Assembly (NCBI GenBank): GCA_037190665.1
Contig: JBBCJT010000025.1
Location: forward strand, 1 to 30,536
DNA length: 30,536 nt
Direction: 5' to 3'
Source: JBBCJT01 sp037190665
GTDB lineage: Bacteria > Pseudomonadota > Alphaproteobacteria > Acetobacterales > Acetobacteraceae
The stretch's first letter is position 1. Every line of letters begins with the position of its first letter. The position numbers and the translations under genes were made by a program. Shown in pieces: positions 1 to 7,797 of this stretch. The notes beneath the pieces are model-generated. The model was not told the DNA's origin. It made no database searches and was given only the letters and a program-made list of their open reading frames with translations.

Positions 1-1
1 G

Positions 2-154
2 GCGGCGTTGCGCGGCGCGGGGTGGATCGGAGCGGATGCGCTGCTGGTGATGGAGGTGGGGCGGGATGAGGCGCTGGACGGGATCGCCCCGGTCGCCGAG
101 CGCAGCCATGGCGCGGCGCGGATCGTGATCGCGCGGGAGAATCGTGCCGGCTGA
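2..154 (+). CDS. rsmD: C-terminal end of a probable 16S rRNA (guanine-966-N2)-methyltransferase, RsmD (5' part outside window)
   Basis: An open frame runs from the left edge to a TGA at 152-154 and encodes the last 50 residues of a protein. The tail has a hydrophobic strand (ALLVMEVGRDE), then an ERSHGAARIVIAR segment. In the RsmD family the C-terminus has the same pattern: GWL-x-GALVVVE, a short acidic linker, then ER-x-YGA-x-R plus a final strand. RsmD methylates G966 of 16S rRNA during small-subunit assembly. The catalytic NPPY motif would lie upstream and cannot be seen, so the call rests only on the tail pattern. Another Rossmann-fold RNA methyltransferase is possible. Confidence 0.55.
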   Translation, partial: AALRGAGWIGADALLVMEVGRDEALDGIAPVAERSHGAARIVIARENRAG

Positions 155-168
155 GCGGTCGCGTTATC

Positions 169-222
169 CACCCTCACCCCGGCCCTCTCCCGCCAGCGGG
201 AGAGGGCCGGGGAGAGGGTGGG
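169..222. repeat. Long palindromic intergenic repeat (REP-like), possible terminator
   Basis: A near-perfect inverted repeat lies just after the rsmD stop codon. The inner arms CCGGCCCTCTCCCGC (179-193) and GCGGGAGAGGGCCGG (196-210) are exact complements around a 2-base gap, and the match continues outward to about 169 and 222 with one mismatch. The core CCCTCTCCCGC / GCGGGAGAGGG recurs at 25579-25602 and 25777-25800, so this is a dispersed element rather than a unique terminator. It could still act as a factor-independent stop, although no T-run follows. Confidence 0.85.
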
Positions 223-293
223 CGGCGTCGGCCTATCCGTGCGAAGCCGGAACAGATAGCCTCCGCCCCCGGCCCCTCCGGAAAGCGAAGCGC

Positions 294-719
294 ATGAACG
301 ATCCCCGCATCCTGCGCATCGGCGCCCTCGAGCTGCGTTTCCTCGTCGACGAGACGCAAGGCACCGGCAATGTCGTGATGTTCGAGTTCATCGTCCCGCC
401 CGGCGCCCGCGTGCCGGTCGCGCACTACCACCGCGACGTGGACGAGGTCGTCTACGGCCTCGACGGCACCACCACGAGCACGCTGGACGGAACGCGGCAC
501 GAACTGCGCCGCGGCGATTCCCTGCTGGTCCCGCGCGGCGCCGTCCACGTTCACGAGAATCTGCATGACGACACCGCCCGCTCCCTGATCGTCCTGACGC
601 CCGGCTCCATCGGCCGCAGGTACTTCGAGGAGATCGCCGCGCTGGTGAACGGGCCCGGAAAGCCCGATCCGGAGGCGATGCGGGCGGTGATGCTGCGCCA
701 CGGCCTCGTTCCCGGCTGA
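294..719 (+). CDS. Cupin-domain protein
   Basis: A 141-residue protein with a single cupin barrel. Motif 1 is visible as HYHRDVDEVVYGLDG (His, His and Glu metal ligands) and motif 2 as GDSLLVPRGAVHVHEN, which carries the usual proline and further histidines. A divalent metal in a small beta-barrel is therefore expected; the substrate cannot be read from the sequence. The ATG at 294 is chosen because the upstream in-frame extension runs through the palindromic repeat and translates into its low-complexity PSPRPSP peptide. It follows the probable rsmD on the same strand but is separated by the palindrome, so co-transcription is uncertain. It could be a small isomerase, a dioxygenase-like enzyme or a sugar-binding cupin. 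Confidence 0.8.
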   Translation: MNDPRILRIGALELRFLVDETQGTGNVVMFEFIVPPGARVPVAHYHRDVDEVVYGLDGTTTSTLDGTRHELRRGDSLLVPRGAVHVHENLHDDTARSLIVLTPGSIGRRYFEEIAALVNGPGKPDPEAMRAVMLRHGLVPG

Positions 720-832
720 CCCCGGCCACAAGCGCCGCTTGTGCGCGGGCGCTTCGCTCAACCGCCGTGTTCTGGCACCATCGGCGGCCGCGCGGCCTGC
801 CCTTGGCCGCGCCAGCCGAAGGGGCCGTTGCC

Positions 833-3277
833 GTGGATATCACCCCCAGCCAGGACACCGCCGAGGCGCTGCGCGCCGCCATCCTCGGCAAGCTCACCTA
901 CGATGTCGGCCGCCACCGCGCCGGCGCGAAGGATCGCGACTGGTTCGCCGCCACCGCGCTCGCCGTGCGCGACCGGGTCGTGGACCGCTGGCTGGAGGGC
1001 ACGCGCGCCGCCTACGATTCCGGCGCCAAGCAGGTCTACTACCTCAGCATGGAGTTCCTGGTCGGCCGGCTGCTGCGCGACAACGCCTCCAACCTCGGCA
1101 TCGTCACGCCGCTGAACGCCGCCCTCGAATCCCTCGATGTCGATCCGGAGGCGATCCGCGCCTGCGAGCAGGATGCGGCGCTCGGCAATGGCGGCCTCGG
1201 CCGGCTCGCCGCCTGCTTCATGGAGAGCATGGCCACGCTCGGCATCCCCGCCTTCGGCTACGGCATCCGCTACGAGCACGGGCTGTTCCGCCAGGTGATC
1301 CGCGACGGCTGGCAGCAGGAATACCCGGAGGACTGGCTGCGCGACGGCAACCCGTGGGAGTTCGCCCGCCCCGACGTGTCGCACGAGATCGGCTTCGGCG
1401 GCACGGTGGAGGCGGAGGCGACCTCCGAGACCGAGCTGCGCCATGTCTGGAAGCCCGGGGAGACGGTGCTCGCCACCGCCTATGACACGCCGGTGGTCGG
1501 CTGGCGCGGGCGGCACGTGAACACGCTGCGCCTGTGGTCGGCGCATTCGCCGCAGCCGCTGAAGCTCGATGCCTTCAATCACGGCGACCACGTCGGCGCG
1601 CTGGGCGACCGCGTGCGGCGCGAGGCGATCAGCAAGGTGCTGTACCCGGGCGACGAAACGCCGGCGGGGCAGGAGCTGCGGCTGCGGCAGGAGTATTTCT
1701 TCGCCTCCGCCGCGCTGCAGGACCTCGTGCGCCGGCACCTGCGCGTCTATGGCGACATCGCGAGCCTGCCCGACAAGGTCGCGATCCAGCTCAACGACAC
1801 GCACCCCGCGATCGGCGTGGCGGAGCTGATGCGCATCTGCATGGACCTGCACGGCCTGCCCTGGGACGAGGCGTGGGACCTGACGCGGCGCACCTTCAGC
1901 TACACCAACCACACGCTGATGCCGGAGGCGCTGGAGAGCTGGCCGGTGCCGCTGATGGAGCGGCTGCTGCCGCGCCACATGCAGATCATCTACATGATCA
2001 ACGCCTTTCACCTCGACCCCGTCCGCGCCGCGCACCCCGACGACGCGCGGCTGCTGCAATCGGTCTCGCTGATCGACGAGGCGAACGGGCGGCGCGTGCG
2101 CATGGGCCATCTCGCCTATGTCGGCTCGCACAGGGTCAACGGCGTCTCCGCGCTGCACACCGAACTGCTGAAGCGGACCGTGTTCGCCGACCTGCACGCG
2201 CTCGATCCCGCGCGCATCGTCTCCAGGACCAACGGCATCACCTTCCGCCGCTGGCTGTTCGAGGCGAATCCGGGGCTGACGGCGCTGCTGGTCGAGGCCT
2301 TGGGCTCACGCGTGCTCGACGATGCCGGCGCGCTCGCCGACCTGCGCCCGCTCGCGCAGGATGCGTCCTTCCGCGAGCGGTTCGCGTCGGTGAAGCAGGC
2401 GAACAAGGCGGCGCTCGCGGCGCTGGTGGCCAGGCGCATGTCGATGCGCCTCGACCCCGCCGCGCTGTTCGACGTCCAGATCAAGCGCATCCACGAATAC
2501 AAGCGCCAGCTCCTGAACATCCTGGAGACGGTGGCGCTGTACGATGCGATCCGCTCCCAGCCGACGCGCAACTGGGTGCCGCGGGTGAAGATCTTTGCCG
2601 GCAAGGCGGCGTCCAGCTATCGGCGCGCCAAGCTGATCATCAAGCTTGCCCACGATGTCGCCCGCGTGGTCAATTCCGACCCCACGCTGCGCGGGCGGCT
2701 GAAGGTCGCCTTCATCCCCAACTACAACGTCTCCCTGGCCGAGGTGATCGTGCCGGCCGCGGACCTGTCGGAGCAGATCAGCACCGCGGGGATGGAGGCG
2801 TCGGGCACCGGCAACATGAAGTTCGCGCTGAACGGCGCACTGACCATCGGCACGCTGGATGGCGCGAACGTGGAGATGCGCGACCATATCGGCGCGGAGA
2901 ACATGCACATCTTCGGCCTGACCGCGGCCGAGGTGCAGGCGCGCTGGCAGGAAGGCTATCGCGGTCAGGATGCCGTCGCGCGCTCGCCCATGCTGGCGGA
3001 GGTGCTGGAGGCCATCGCCTCGGGCGTGTTCTCCCCGGACGATCCCGGTCGCTACGCCGAGCTGGTGGAGAGCGTGCGCGGGGCCGACCCGTTTATGGTC
3101 GCCGCCGATTTCGATGCCTATTTCGCCGAGCAGCGGAAGGTGGACGCGCGCTGGTGCGACCGCGAGGACTGGACCCGGGTCGCCATCCTCAACACGGCCG
3201 GCACGGGCTACTTCTCCGCCGACCGCACCATCGCCGAGTATGCCGCCGAGATCTGGGGCGTGCCCGTCTCACGCTGA
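833..3277 (+). CDS. glgP: Glycogen (maltodextrin) phosphorylase
   Basis: A cytoplasmic PLP enzyme that cleaves alpha-1,4-glucan with phosphate and releases glucose-1-phosphate. The signature EASGTGNMKFALNGALTIG is present; its lysine, the PLP Schiff-base residue, is residue 663 if translation starts at the GTG at 833. Other family blocks are the early QVYYLSMEFLVGR and GNGGLGRLAACFMES, and later QLNDTHPAI and DVQIKRIHEYKRQ. The frame is open upstream to a GTG at 767, but 833 is preferred: GAAGGGG lies about 8 bases before it, the protein is then 814 residues (bacterial GlgP is about 815), and homology begins there. It is first in a glgP-glgC-glgA operon, 29 bases before glgC. No frameshift or missing residue was noticed. 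Confidence 0.95.
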   Translation: MDITPSQDTAEALRAAILGKLTYDVGRHRAGAKDRDWFAATALAVRDRVVDRWLEGTRAAYDSGAKQVYYLSMEFLVGRLLRDNASNLGIVTPLNAALESLDVDPEAIRACEQDAALGNGGLGRLAACFMESMATLGIPAFGYGIRYEHGLFRQVIRDGWQQEYPEDWLRDGNPWEFARPDVSHEIGFGGTVEAEATSETELRHVWKPGETVLATAYDTPVVGWRGRHVNTLRLWSAHSPQPLKLDAFNHGDHVGALGDRVRREAISKVLYPGDETPAGQELRLRQEYFFASAALQDLVRRHLRVYGDIASLPDKVAIQLNDTHPAIGVAELMRICMDLHGLPWDEAWDLTRRTFSYTNHTLMPEALESWPVPLMERLLPRHMQIIYMINAFHLDPVRAAHPDDARLLQSVSLIDEANGRRVRMGHLAYVGSHRVNGVSALHTELLKRTVFADLHALDPARIVSRTNGITFRRWLFEANPGLTALLVEALGSRVLDDAGALADLRPLAQDASFRERFASVKQANKAALAALVARRMSMRLDPAALFDVQIKRIHEYKRQLLNILETVALYDAIRSQPTRNWVPRVKIFAGKAASSYRRAKLIIKLAHDVARVVNSDPTLRGRLKVAFIPNYNVSLAEVIVPAADLSEQISTAGMEASGTGNMKFALNGALTIGTLDGANVEMRDHIGAENMHIFGLTAAEVQARWQEGYRGQDAVARSPMLAEVLEAIASGVFSPDDPGRYAELVESVRGADPFMVAADFDAYFAEQRKVDARWCDREDWTRVAILNTAGTGYFSADRTIAEYAAEIWGVPVSR

Positions 3278-3306
3278 ACCAGAACCAGAACGGAAAGGGA
3301 GCAAGG

Positions 3307-4575
3307 ATGTCCGGCTCGCGTGGCGACGGATTTGCGCCGCTGGCGCGTACGGCCATGGCCTTCGTGCTGGCCGGCGGCCGCGGCTCGCGGCTGATGGAAC
3401 TCACCGACCGGCGCGCGAAGCCCGCGGTCTTCTTCGGCGGCAAGGTCCGCATCATCGACTTCGCGCTGTCGAACGCGATCAACTCCGGCATCCGCCGCGT
3501 CGCGGTCGCCACCCAGTACAAGGCGCACAGCCTGATCCGGCATCTGCAGCGCGGCTGGAACTTCATGCGGCCGGAGCGCAACGAGAGTTTCGACATCCTG
3601 CCCGCGAGCCAGCGCGTGTCCGAATCGCTCTGGTACCGCGGCACCGCGGATGCGGTGTACCAGAACATCGACATCATCGCGGACTATGCGCCGCGGCACA
3701 TCGTGATCCTCGCCGGCGACCACATCTACAAGATGGATTACGAGAAGATGCTGCAGCAGCACGTGGACGCGAAGGCGGACGTGACCGTCTGCTGCCTGTC
3801 CGTGCCGCGCGAGGAAGCCTCGGGCTTCGGCGTGATGCATATCGACGAGCACAGCCGCATCGTCGATTTCATCGAGAAGCCCGCCGACCCGCCCGGCATG
3901 CCGGGGCGCGAGCATCTCGCGCTGGCCTCGATGGGCGTCTACGTGTTCGACACGCAGTTCCTGTTCGACCAGCTCCGCCGCGACGCGGCCGATGCGGCGA
4001 GCAGCCATGATTTCGGCAAGGATCTGATCCCGCACATCGTGCGCAACGGCAAGGCGGTGGCGCATCACTTCGAACGTTCCTGCGTGCGCTCGGATCAGGA
4101 GGCGGAGCCGTACTGGCGCGATGTCGGGACCGTGGATGCGTACTGGGAGGCCAATGTCGACCTCACCGACGTGATCCCCGCGCTCGACCTCTACGACCGC
4201 GACTGGCCGATCTGGACCTATGCCGAGATCACCCCGCCGGCGAAGTTCGTCCATGACGAGGAAGGGCGGCGGGGCGAGGCGGTCTTCTCGCTGGTGTCGG
4301 GCGGCTGCATCGTTTCCGGTGCCTGCGCCCGCCGCTCGCTGCTGTTCACCGATGTGCGGCTGCATTCCTACGTGCATGTCGATGGCGCTGTGCTGCTGCC
4401 GGAGGTCGATGTCGGGCGCGGCGCGCGGCTGACCAACGTGGTGGTGGATCGCCGCGTGCGCATCCCGCCCGGCCTCGTGATCGGGGAGGACGCGGCGCTG
4501 GATGCCGCGCGCTTCCGCCGCACCGATCGCGGCATCTGCCTCGTCACCCAGAAGATGGTGGACGCGCTCGGCTGA
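3307..4575 (+). CDS. glgC: Glucose-1-phosphate adenylyltransferase (ADP-glucose pyrophosphorylase)
   Basis: Makes ADP-glucose from glucose-1-phosphate and ATP, the committed step of bacterial glycogen synthesis. The 422-residue protein has the nucleotidyltransferase start AFVLAGGRGSRL, the block KVRIIDFALSNAINSGI, the GTADAVYQN block, LAGDHIYKMDY with the catalytic aspartate, and FIEKP with the sugar-phosphate lysine. The C-terminus is a left-handed beta-helix-like region (GCIVSGACARRSLLFTDV). The ATG at 3307 follows AAAGGGAGCAAGG, a strong ribosome binding site. The stop codon shares its last base with the glgA start (TGATG), implying translational coupling. The family is usually allosterically regulated by glycolytic intermediates; the effector cannot be told from the sequence. 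Confidence 0.96.
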   Translation: MSGSRGDGFAPLARTAMAFVLAGGRGSRLMELTDRRAKPAVFFGGKVRIIDFALSNAINSGIRRVAVATQYKAHSLIRHLQRGWNFMRPERNESFDILPASQRVSESLWYRGTADAVYQNIDIIADYAPRHIVILAGDHIYKMDYEKMLQQHVDAKADVTVCCLSVPREEASGFGVMHIDEHSRIVDFIEKPADPPGMPGREHLALASMGVYVFDTQFLFDQLRRDAADAASSHDFGKDLIPHIVRNGKAVAHHFERSCVRSDQEAEPYWRDVGTVDAYWEANVDLTDVIPALDLYDRDWPIWTYAEITPPAKFVHDEEGRRGEAVFSLVSGGCIVSGACARRSLLFTDVRLHSYVHVDGAVLLPEVDVGRGARLTNVVVDRRVRIPPGLVIGEDAALDAARFRRTDRGICLVTQKMVDALG

Positions 4576-5993
4576 TGCGTGTCCTCGCTGTCGCGTCGGA
4601 GGCGGTGCCGCTGGTCAAGACCGGCGGGCTTGCCGATGTGGTGGGCTCGTTGCCGGGCGCGCTCGCCCCGCTCGGCGTGCGCGTCACCACCATGCTGCCG
4701 GGCTACCCGTCCGTGATGGCCGCGCTCGCGGGCGGCAAGGCGACGAAGCTGCCCGACATGTTCGGCGGCGTCGCGCGGCTGGTGGCGGGACAGGCGGGCG
4801 GACTCGACCTGATCGCGCTCGATGCGCCGCACCTCTTCGCGCGGCCGGGCAACCCGTACCTCGCGCCCGACGGCACCGACTGGCCCGACAACGCCGAGCG
4901 CTTCGCCGCCTTCGGCCGCGCTGCCGCCGCGGCGGCGAAGGGCTTCGATGTGGTGCATGCGCATGACTGGCAGGCCGGGCTGACCGGGGCCTATCTGCGC
5001 CACGGGCCGGGGCCGCGCGTGCCGGTCGTGTTCACGATCCACAACCTCGCCTTCCAGGGCCGCTTCCCCGCCGCGCTGTTCCCGCGCCTCGCCCTGCCGA
5101 TCGAGGCGTTCGCGCTCGCCGGGCTCGAATACATGGGCGGCGTCGGCTTCATGAAGGCGGGGCTGTGGTACGCCGACCGCATCACCACCGTCTCGCCGAC
5201 CTATGCGGCGGAGATCCGCACCGATGCCGGCGGGATGGGGTTCGGCGGGCTGCTGCGCGGCCGCGCGGATGCGGTTAGCGGCATCCTGAACGGGCTGGAC
5301 GACGCCGAATGGAACCCCGCCACCGACCCGCATCTCGCCGGGCGCTTCGATGCGGCGGACCCCTCACCGCGCGCGGTGAACCGTGCGGCGCTGCAGGCGC
5401 GGCTCGGCCTCGTGCCCGATCCCGAGGCGCCGCTGTTCGGCTTCGTCGGCCGCTTCACCTGGCAGAAGGGCGTGGACCTGATCCTGGACGCGGTCGCGCA
5501 GCTTGTCCGCGCCGGGGCGCAGCTTGTCCTGCTGGGCAGCGGCGACCGCGCGCTGGAGCAGCGGGCGCGGCAGGCCGCCACGGACCATCCCGGCCGCGTC
5601 GGCCTCGCCGCGGGCTATGACGAGCAGGTGGCGCGGCTGATCTATGGCGGCGCGGATTGCGTGCTCGTCCCCTCGCGGTTCGAGCCGTGCGGCCTGACGC
5701 AGCTCTGCGCGCTGCGCTACGGCGCGCCGCCGCTGGTCACGCATGTGGGCGGGCTTGCGGATACGGTGATCGACGCCAATGAGGCCGCACTGGCCGCCGG
5801 CACCGGAACCGGCGTGGTGATCGCGCGCGCGGCGGCGGAGGATCTGTCGCTGGGGCTGGACCGCGCGCTGGCGCTGATCGCCGACCGCGATGCGTGGGCT
5901 GCCATCCGTCGGCACGGCATGGCGGCGGACCTGTCCTGGCGGCGGTCGGCGCCGCGCTATGCGGCGCTGTTCCGGGGGCTTGTCGGCGGCTGA
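4575..5993 (+). CDS. glgA: Glycogen synthase (ADP-glucose type)
   Basis: A GT5 glycosyltransferase that transfers glucose from ADP-glucose to the growing alpha-1,4-glucan. It has 472 residues, close to the E. coli length of 477. The N-terminal ADP-glucose-binding loop is visible as PLVKTGGLADVVGSLP, followed by HAHDWQAGL and the inhibitor/acceptor block VFTIHNLAFQG. The C-terminal GT-B half has GRFTWQKGVDLI and the catalytic block PSRFEPCGLTQLCALRYG. The start overlaps the glgC stop by one base. No glgB or glgX follows: the next feature is the terminator and PEP-CTERM gene on the other strand, so this is the last gene of the operon. Confidence 0.96.
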   Translation: MRVLAVASEAVPLVKTGGLADVVGSLPGALAPLGVRVTTMLPGYPSVMAALAGGKATKLPDMFGGVARLVAGQAGGLDLIALDAPHLFARPGNPYLAPDGTDWPDNAERFAAFGRAAAAAAKGFDVVHAHDWQAGLTGAYLRHGPGPRVPVVFTIHNLAFQGRFPAALFPRLALPIEAFALAGLEYMGGVGFMKAGLWYADRITTVSPTYAAEIRTDAGGMGFGGLLRGRADAVSGILNGLDDAEWNPATDPHLAGRFDAADPSPRAVNRAALQARLGLVPDPEAPLFGFVGRFTWQKGVDLILDAVAQLVRAGAQLVLLGSGDRALEQRARQAATDHPGRVGLAAGYDEQVARLIYGGADCVLVPSRFEPCGLTQLCALRYGAPPLVTHVGGLADTVIDANEAALAAGTGTGVVIARAAAEDLSLGLDRALALIADRDAWAAIRRHGMAADLSWRRSAPRYAALFRGLVGG

Positions 5994-6023
5994 GGCGGCG
6001 CGCGGCGGCGTACAAAAGAGAAA

Positions 6024-6049
6024 GGGCGCCGCCGTTTCCGGCAGCGCCC
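6024..6049 (-). terminator. Rho-independent terminator of the PEP-CTERM gene
   Basis: An 11-base-pair stem with one mismatch and a 4-base loop: GGGCGCCGCCG at 6024-6034 pairs with CCGGCAGCGCCC ending at 6049. Read on the minus strand it is followed by TTTCTCTTTTG, a good U-rich tail, and it begins 26 bases after the PEP-CTERM stop codon. On the plus strand the hairpin is also just after glgA, but there it lacks a T-run and would be at best a weak stop for the glycogen operon. Confidence 0.8.
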
Positions 6050-6075
6050 CTCCGAAGCAGTCTCGTGTGGCCGGA

Positions 6076-6717
6076 TCAGACCGTCTTGCGACGGCGGATC
6101 ATGCCGAGGCCGAGCAGGCCGGCGCCGAACAGCGCGAGCGAGGCGGGCTCGGGCACGCTGGTCGTGGTCTGCGCGAAGGCGAAGATCAGGTCGTTGAAGT
6201 CCTGATCGGACTGGTTCAGCACGCGATCCTCGAACGCGATCACGGTGACGTTGCCGATCAGCGCCAGCGCCGCGAGCGCATCCTTGGCCGTCTGGCTGAG
6301 GGTGATGCCCAGCGCCGCCTCGACGACGGAGAAGTCGCTCGAATCCAGGTAGGCGACGTTGGTGGAGCCCACGCCGGTGGAGAAGCTGCTGCCGGTGGTG
6401 CGGTCATGCAGCGTGAAGGTCAGCAGGTCGCCGGGCGAGATCGGCGTGATGTTGACCGTGTGGCCGACGGAGGTGGCGTTGCCCGTCACGTTGTTCGAGT
6501 TGGAGAACAGGAACGTCGCGCCACCCATGTTGATGGTGACGTCCAGGTCATCGTCATCGGCCGCATCGGCGAACAGGAACGCCGCGGTCACCGGATCGCC
6601 GACGGCGTAGATGTTCTGCCCGACGATGGTGGCAGGAGCGTTGGGCGCGGCCTCGGCGGTGACAGCACCGAAAGCCAGGGCGGCCAGCGCGCCGGTGGCC
6701 AGAAGGGTATTCTTCAC
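6076..6717 (-). CDS. PEP-CTERM sorting-domain secreted protein (DUF4114-like)
   Basis: A 213-residue exported protein. Residues 1-23 form a signal peptide (Lys-Asn, a hydrophobic stretch, cleavage near AEA). The last 26 residues are a classical PEP-CTERM tail: VPEPASLALFGAGLLGLG followed by MIRRRK, meaning the PEP motif, one transmembrane stretch and a basic cytoplasmic end, recognised by an exosortase. Before the tail, the acidic block FEDRVLNQSDQDFNDLIFAF resembles the calcium-binding-type motif of DUF4114 proteins, and the middle is Asp/Asn/Ser/Thr rich, as in matrix or surface proteins. The start is GTG at 6717, with GGAG eight bases upstream. No exosortase or polysaccharide genes are in the window, so it is an orphan substrate. 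A sigma-54-like promoter lies about 46 bases upstream of the start. Confidence 0.88.
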   Translation of the reverse strand: MKNTLLATGALAALAFGAVTAEAAPNAPATIVGQNIYAVGDPVTAAFLFADAADDDDLDVTINMGGATFLFSNSNNVTGNATSVGHTVNITPISPGDLLTFTLHDRTTGSSFSTGVGSTNVAYLDSSDFSVVEAALGITLSQTAKDALAALALIGNVTVIAFEDRVLNQSDQDFNDLIFAFAQTTTSVPEPASLALFGAGLLGLGMIRRRKTV

Positions 6718-6773
6718 GTGGTGACTCCACTTTCATTGTCGTAAGGGGTCTTGGTCCCCGCGCAGGGCTTTCA

Positions 6774-6789
6774 TGCACACCTTGTGCCA
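6774..6789 (-). promoter_or_regulatory. Sigma-54 (RpoN) type -24/-12 promoter for the PEP-CTERM gene
   Basis: On the minus strand the sequence is TGGCACAAGGTGTGCA. Against the RpoN consensus TGGCACGRNNNTTGCW it mismatches at only two positions, and the essential GG and GC are separated by exactly 10 bases. The GC lies about 57 bases before the GTG start, so transcription would begin near 6763 and give a leader of about 46 bases. The same bases also form an inverted repeat (GCACA-CCT-TGTGC), so a repressor operator is an alternative reading. Confidence 0.6.
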
Positions 6790-6850
6790 TGACTAAAACG
6801 ACAACGATTCGAATGGGCTAATGCGAGGGGGGCGATATCGCGCCGGCGGG

Positions 6851-6868
6851 TGTCAGGGGTTCTTGACA
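6851..6868. promoter_or_regulatory. Inverted repeat, possible enhancer-binding-protein site upstream of the sigma-54 promoter
   Basis: TGTCA (6851-6855) and TGACA (6864-6868) are perfect complements around an 8-base spacer. The dyad centre is about 97 bases upstream of the predicted start of PEP-CTERM transcription, a usual distance for NtrC-type activators. Which protein binds is not shown by the sequence. The rest of 6718-7063 holds no gene; 6961-7010 is locally AT-rich and may carry the queC promoter. Confidence 0.4.
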
Positions 6869-7063
6869 GCGTGGCGGTACCCAGGTGCTGCGGGCGCCGT
6901 GAAACGCGGCCTTTCCCCCACCGGAGGATGAGCGCGGCCAGCCGAGGGCAACCGGGGTGAGGCAAAAACCCGGATCGGATACGAATTATTTGTAAAGAAC
7001 ATTGACATACGCCATGGCCCTGCCGCTCTGGTCATTGCGCGGCGGCTGCGGCAGTGCTGACGG

Positions 7064-7762
7064 ATGGATGACACCGCGCTTGTGCTCGTTTCGGGCGGGC
7101 AGGATTCCGCCGTGTGCCTCGCCTGGGCGCTCGACCGCTACGCGCGCGTCGAGACGGTCGGCTTCGACTACGGCCAGCGCCATCGCGCCGAACTGGACGC
7201 GCGGCGCGAGGTGATCGCGGCGATGCGCGGGATGCGCGACTGGGGCGCCCGGCTGGGCGAGGACCATCCGGTCGACCTGTCGGTCATCGGCGCCATCAGC
7301 GACACGGCGCTGACCCGCGATGTCGCGATCGCGATGGGCGCGGACGGCCTGCCCACCACCTTCGTGCCCGGCCGCAACCTGATCTTCCTGACCTTCGCCG
7401 CCGCGATCGCCTACCGGCGCGGGCTGAAGCGGATCATCGGCGGGATGTGCGAGACCGACTACTCGGGCTACCCGGACTGCCGCGACGACACGATCAAGGC
7501 GCTGCAGGCGGCGATCAACCTCGGGATGGCGAGCCGCAAGGTGATCGAGACGCCGCTGATGTGGATCGACAAGGCGGAGACCTGGCGGCTGGCGGAACGG
7601 CTGGGCGGCGCGCCGCTGGTCGCGCTGATCCGCGACCGGACGCTGTCCTGCTATCGCGGCGACACGGCGACGCGGAATCCGTGGGGGATGGGCTGCGGCG
7701 CCTGCCCGGCCTGCGAGCTGCGCCGCGCCGGGTGGGAGGCATACGCGGCCGGCGCGGGCTGA
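7064..7762 (+). CDS. queC: 7-cyano-7-deazaguanine synthase (queuosine biosynthesis)
   Basis: QueC converts 7-carboxy-7-deazaguanine to preQ0 with ATP and ammonia, a step toward queuosine in tRNA wobble positions. The 232-residue protein opens with the PP-loop SGGQDS (residues 10-15) that binds ATP, then FDYGQRHRAEL. The zinc site is formed by Cys196, Cys211, Cys214 and Cys217 (GMGCGACPACELRR). GGMCETDYSGYPDCRDD in the middle is also typical of QueC. The ATG at 7064 places the PP-loop at the usual distance from the N-terminus. It stands alone: queD, queE and queF are not in the window. It converges with the acetyltransferase gene 35 bases downstream. Confidence 0.95.
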   Translation: MDDTALVLVSGGQDSAVCLAWALDRYARVETVGFDYGQRHRAELDARREVIAAMRGMRDWGARLGEDHPVDLSVIGAISDTALTRDVAIAMGADGLPTTFVPGRNLIFLTFAAAIAYRRGLKRIIGGMCETDYSGYPDCRDDTIKALQAAINLGMASRKVIETPLMWIDKAETWRLAERLGGAPLVALIRDRTLSCYRGDTATRNPWGMGCGACPACELRRAGWEAYAAGAG

Positions 7763-7797
7763 TACGGGGCGGCGTTCGTCGCCGACCCCCGAAGCCG

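Noticed and set aside
144..293. N-terminal extension of the cupin protein
   Set aside because: It translates the palindromic repeat; homology starts after the ATG at 294.
758..2197. Long open frames antisense or out of frame to glgP, glgC, hmuU, tonB, aroA and others
   Set aside because: Very high GC makes spurious long frames common; each overlaps a gene with clear family motifs and itself shows none.
7002..7063. preQ1 riboswitch or TTGACA promoter before queC
   Set aside because: TTGACA at 7002-7007 has no acceptable -10 at 16-18 bases, and no preQ1 aptamer pattern was found.
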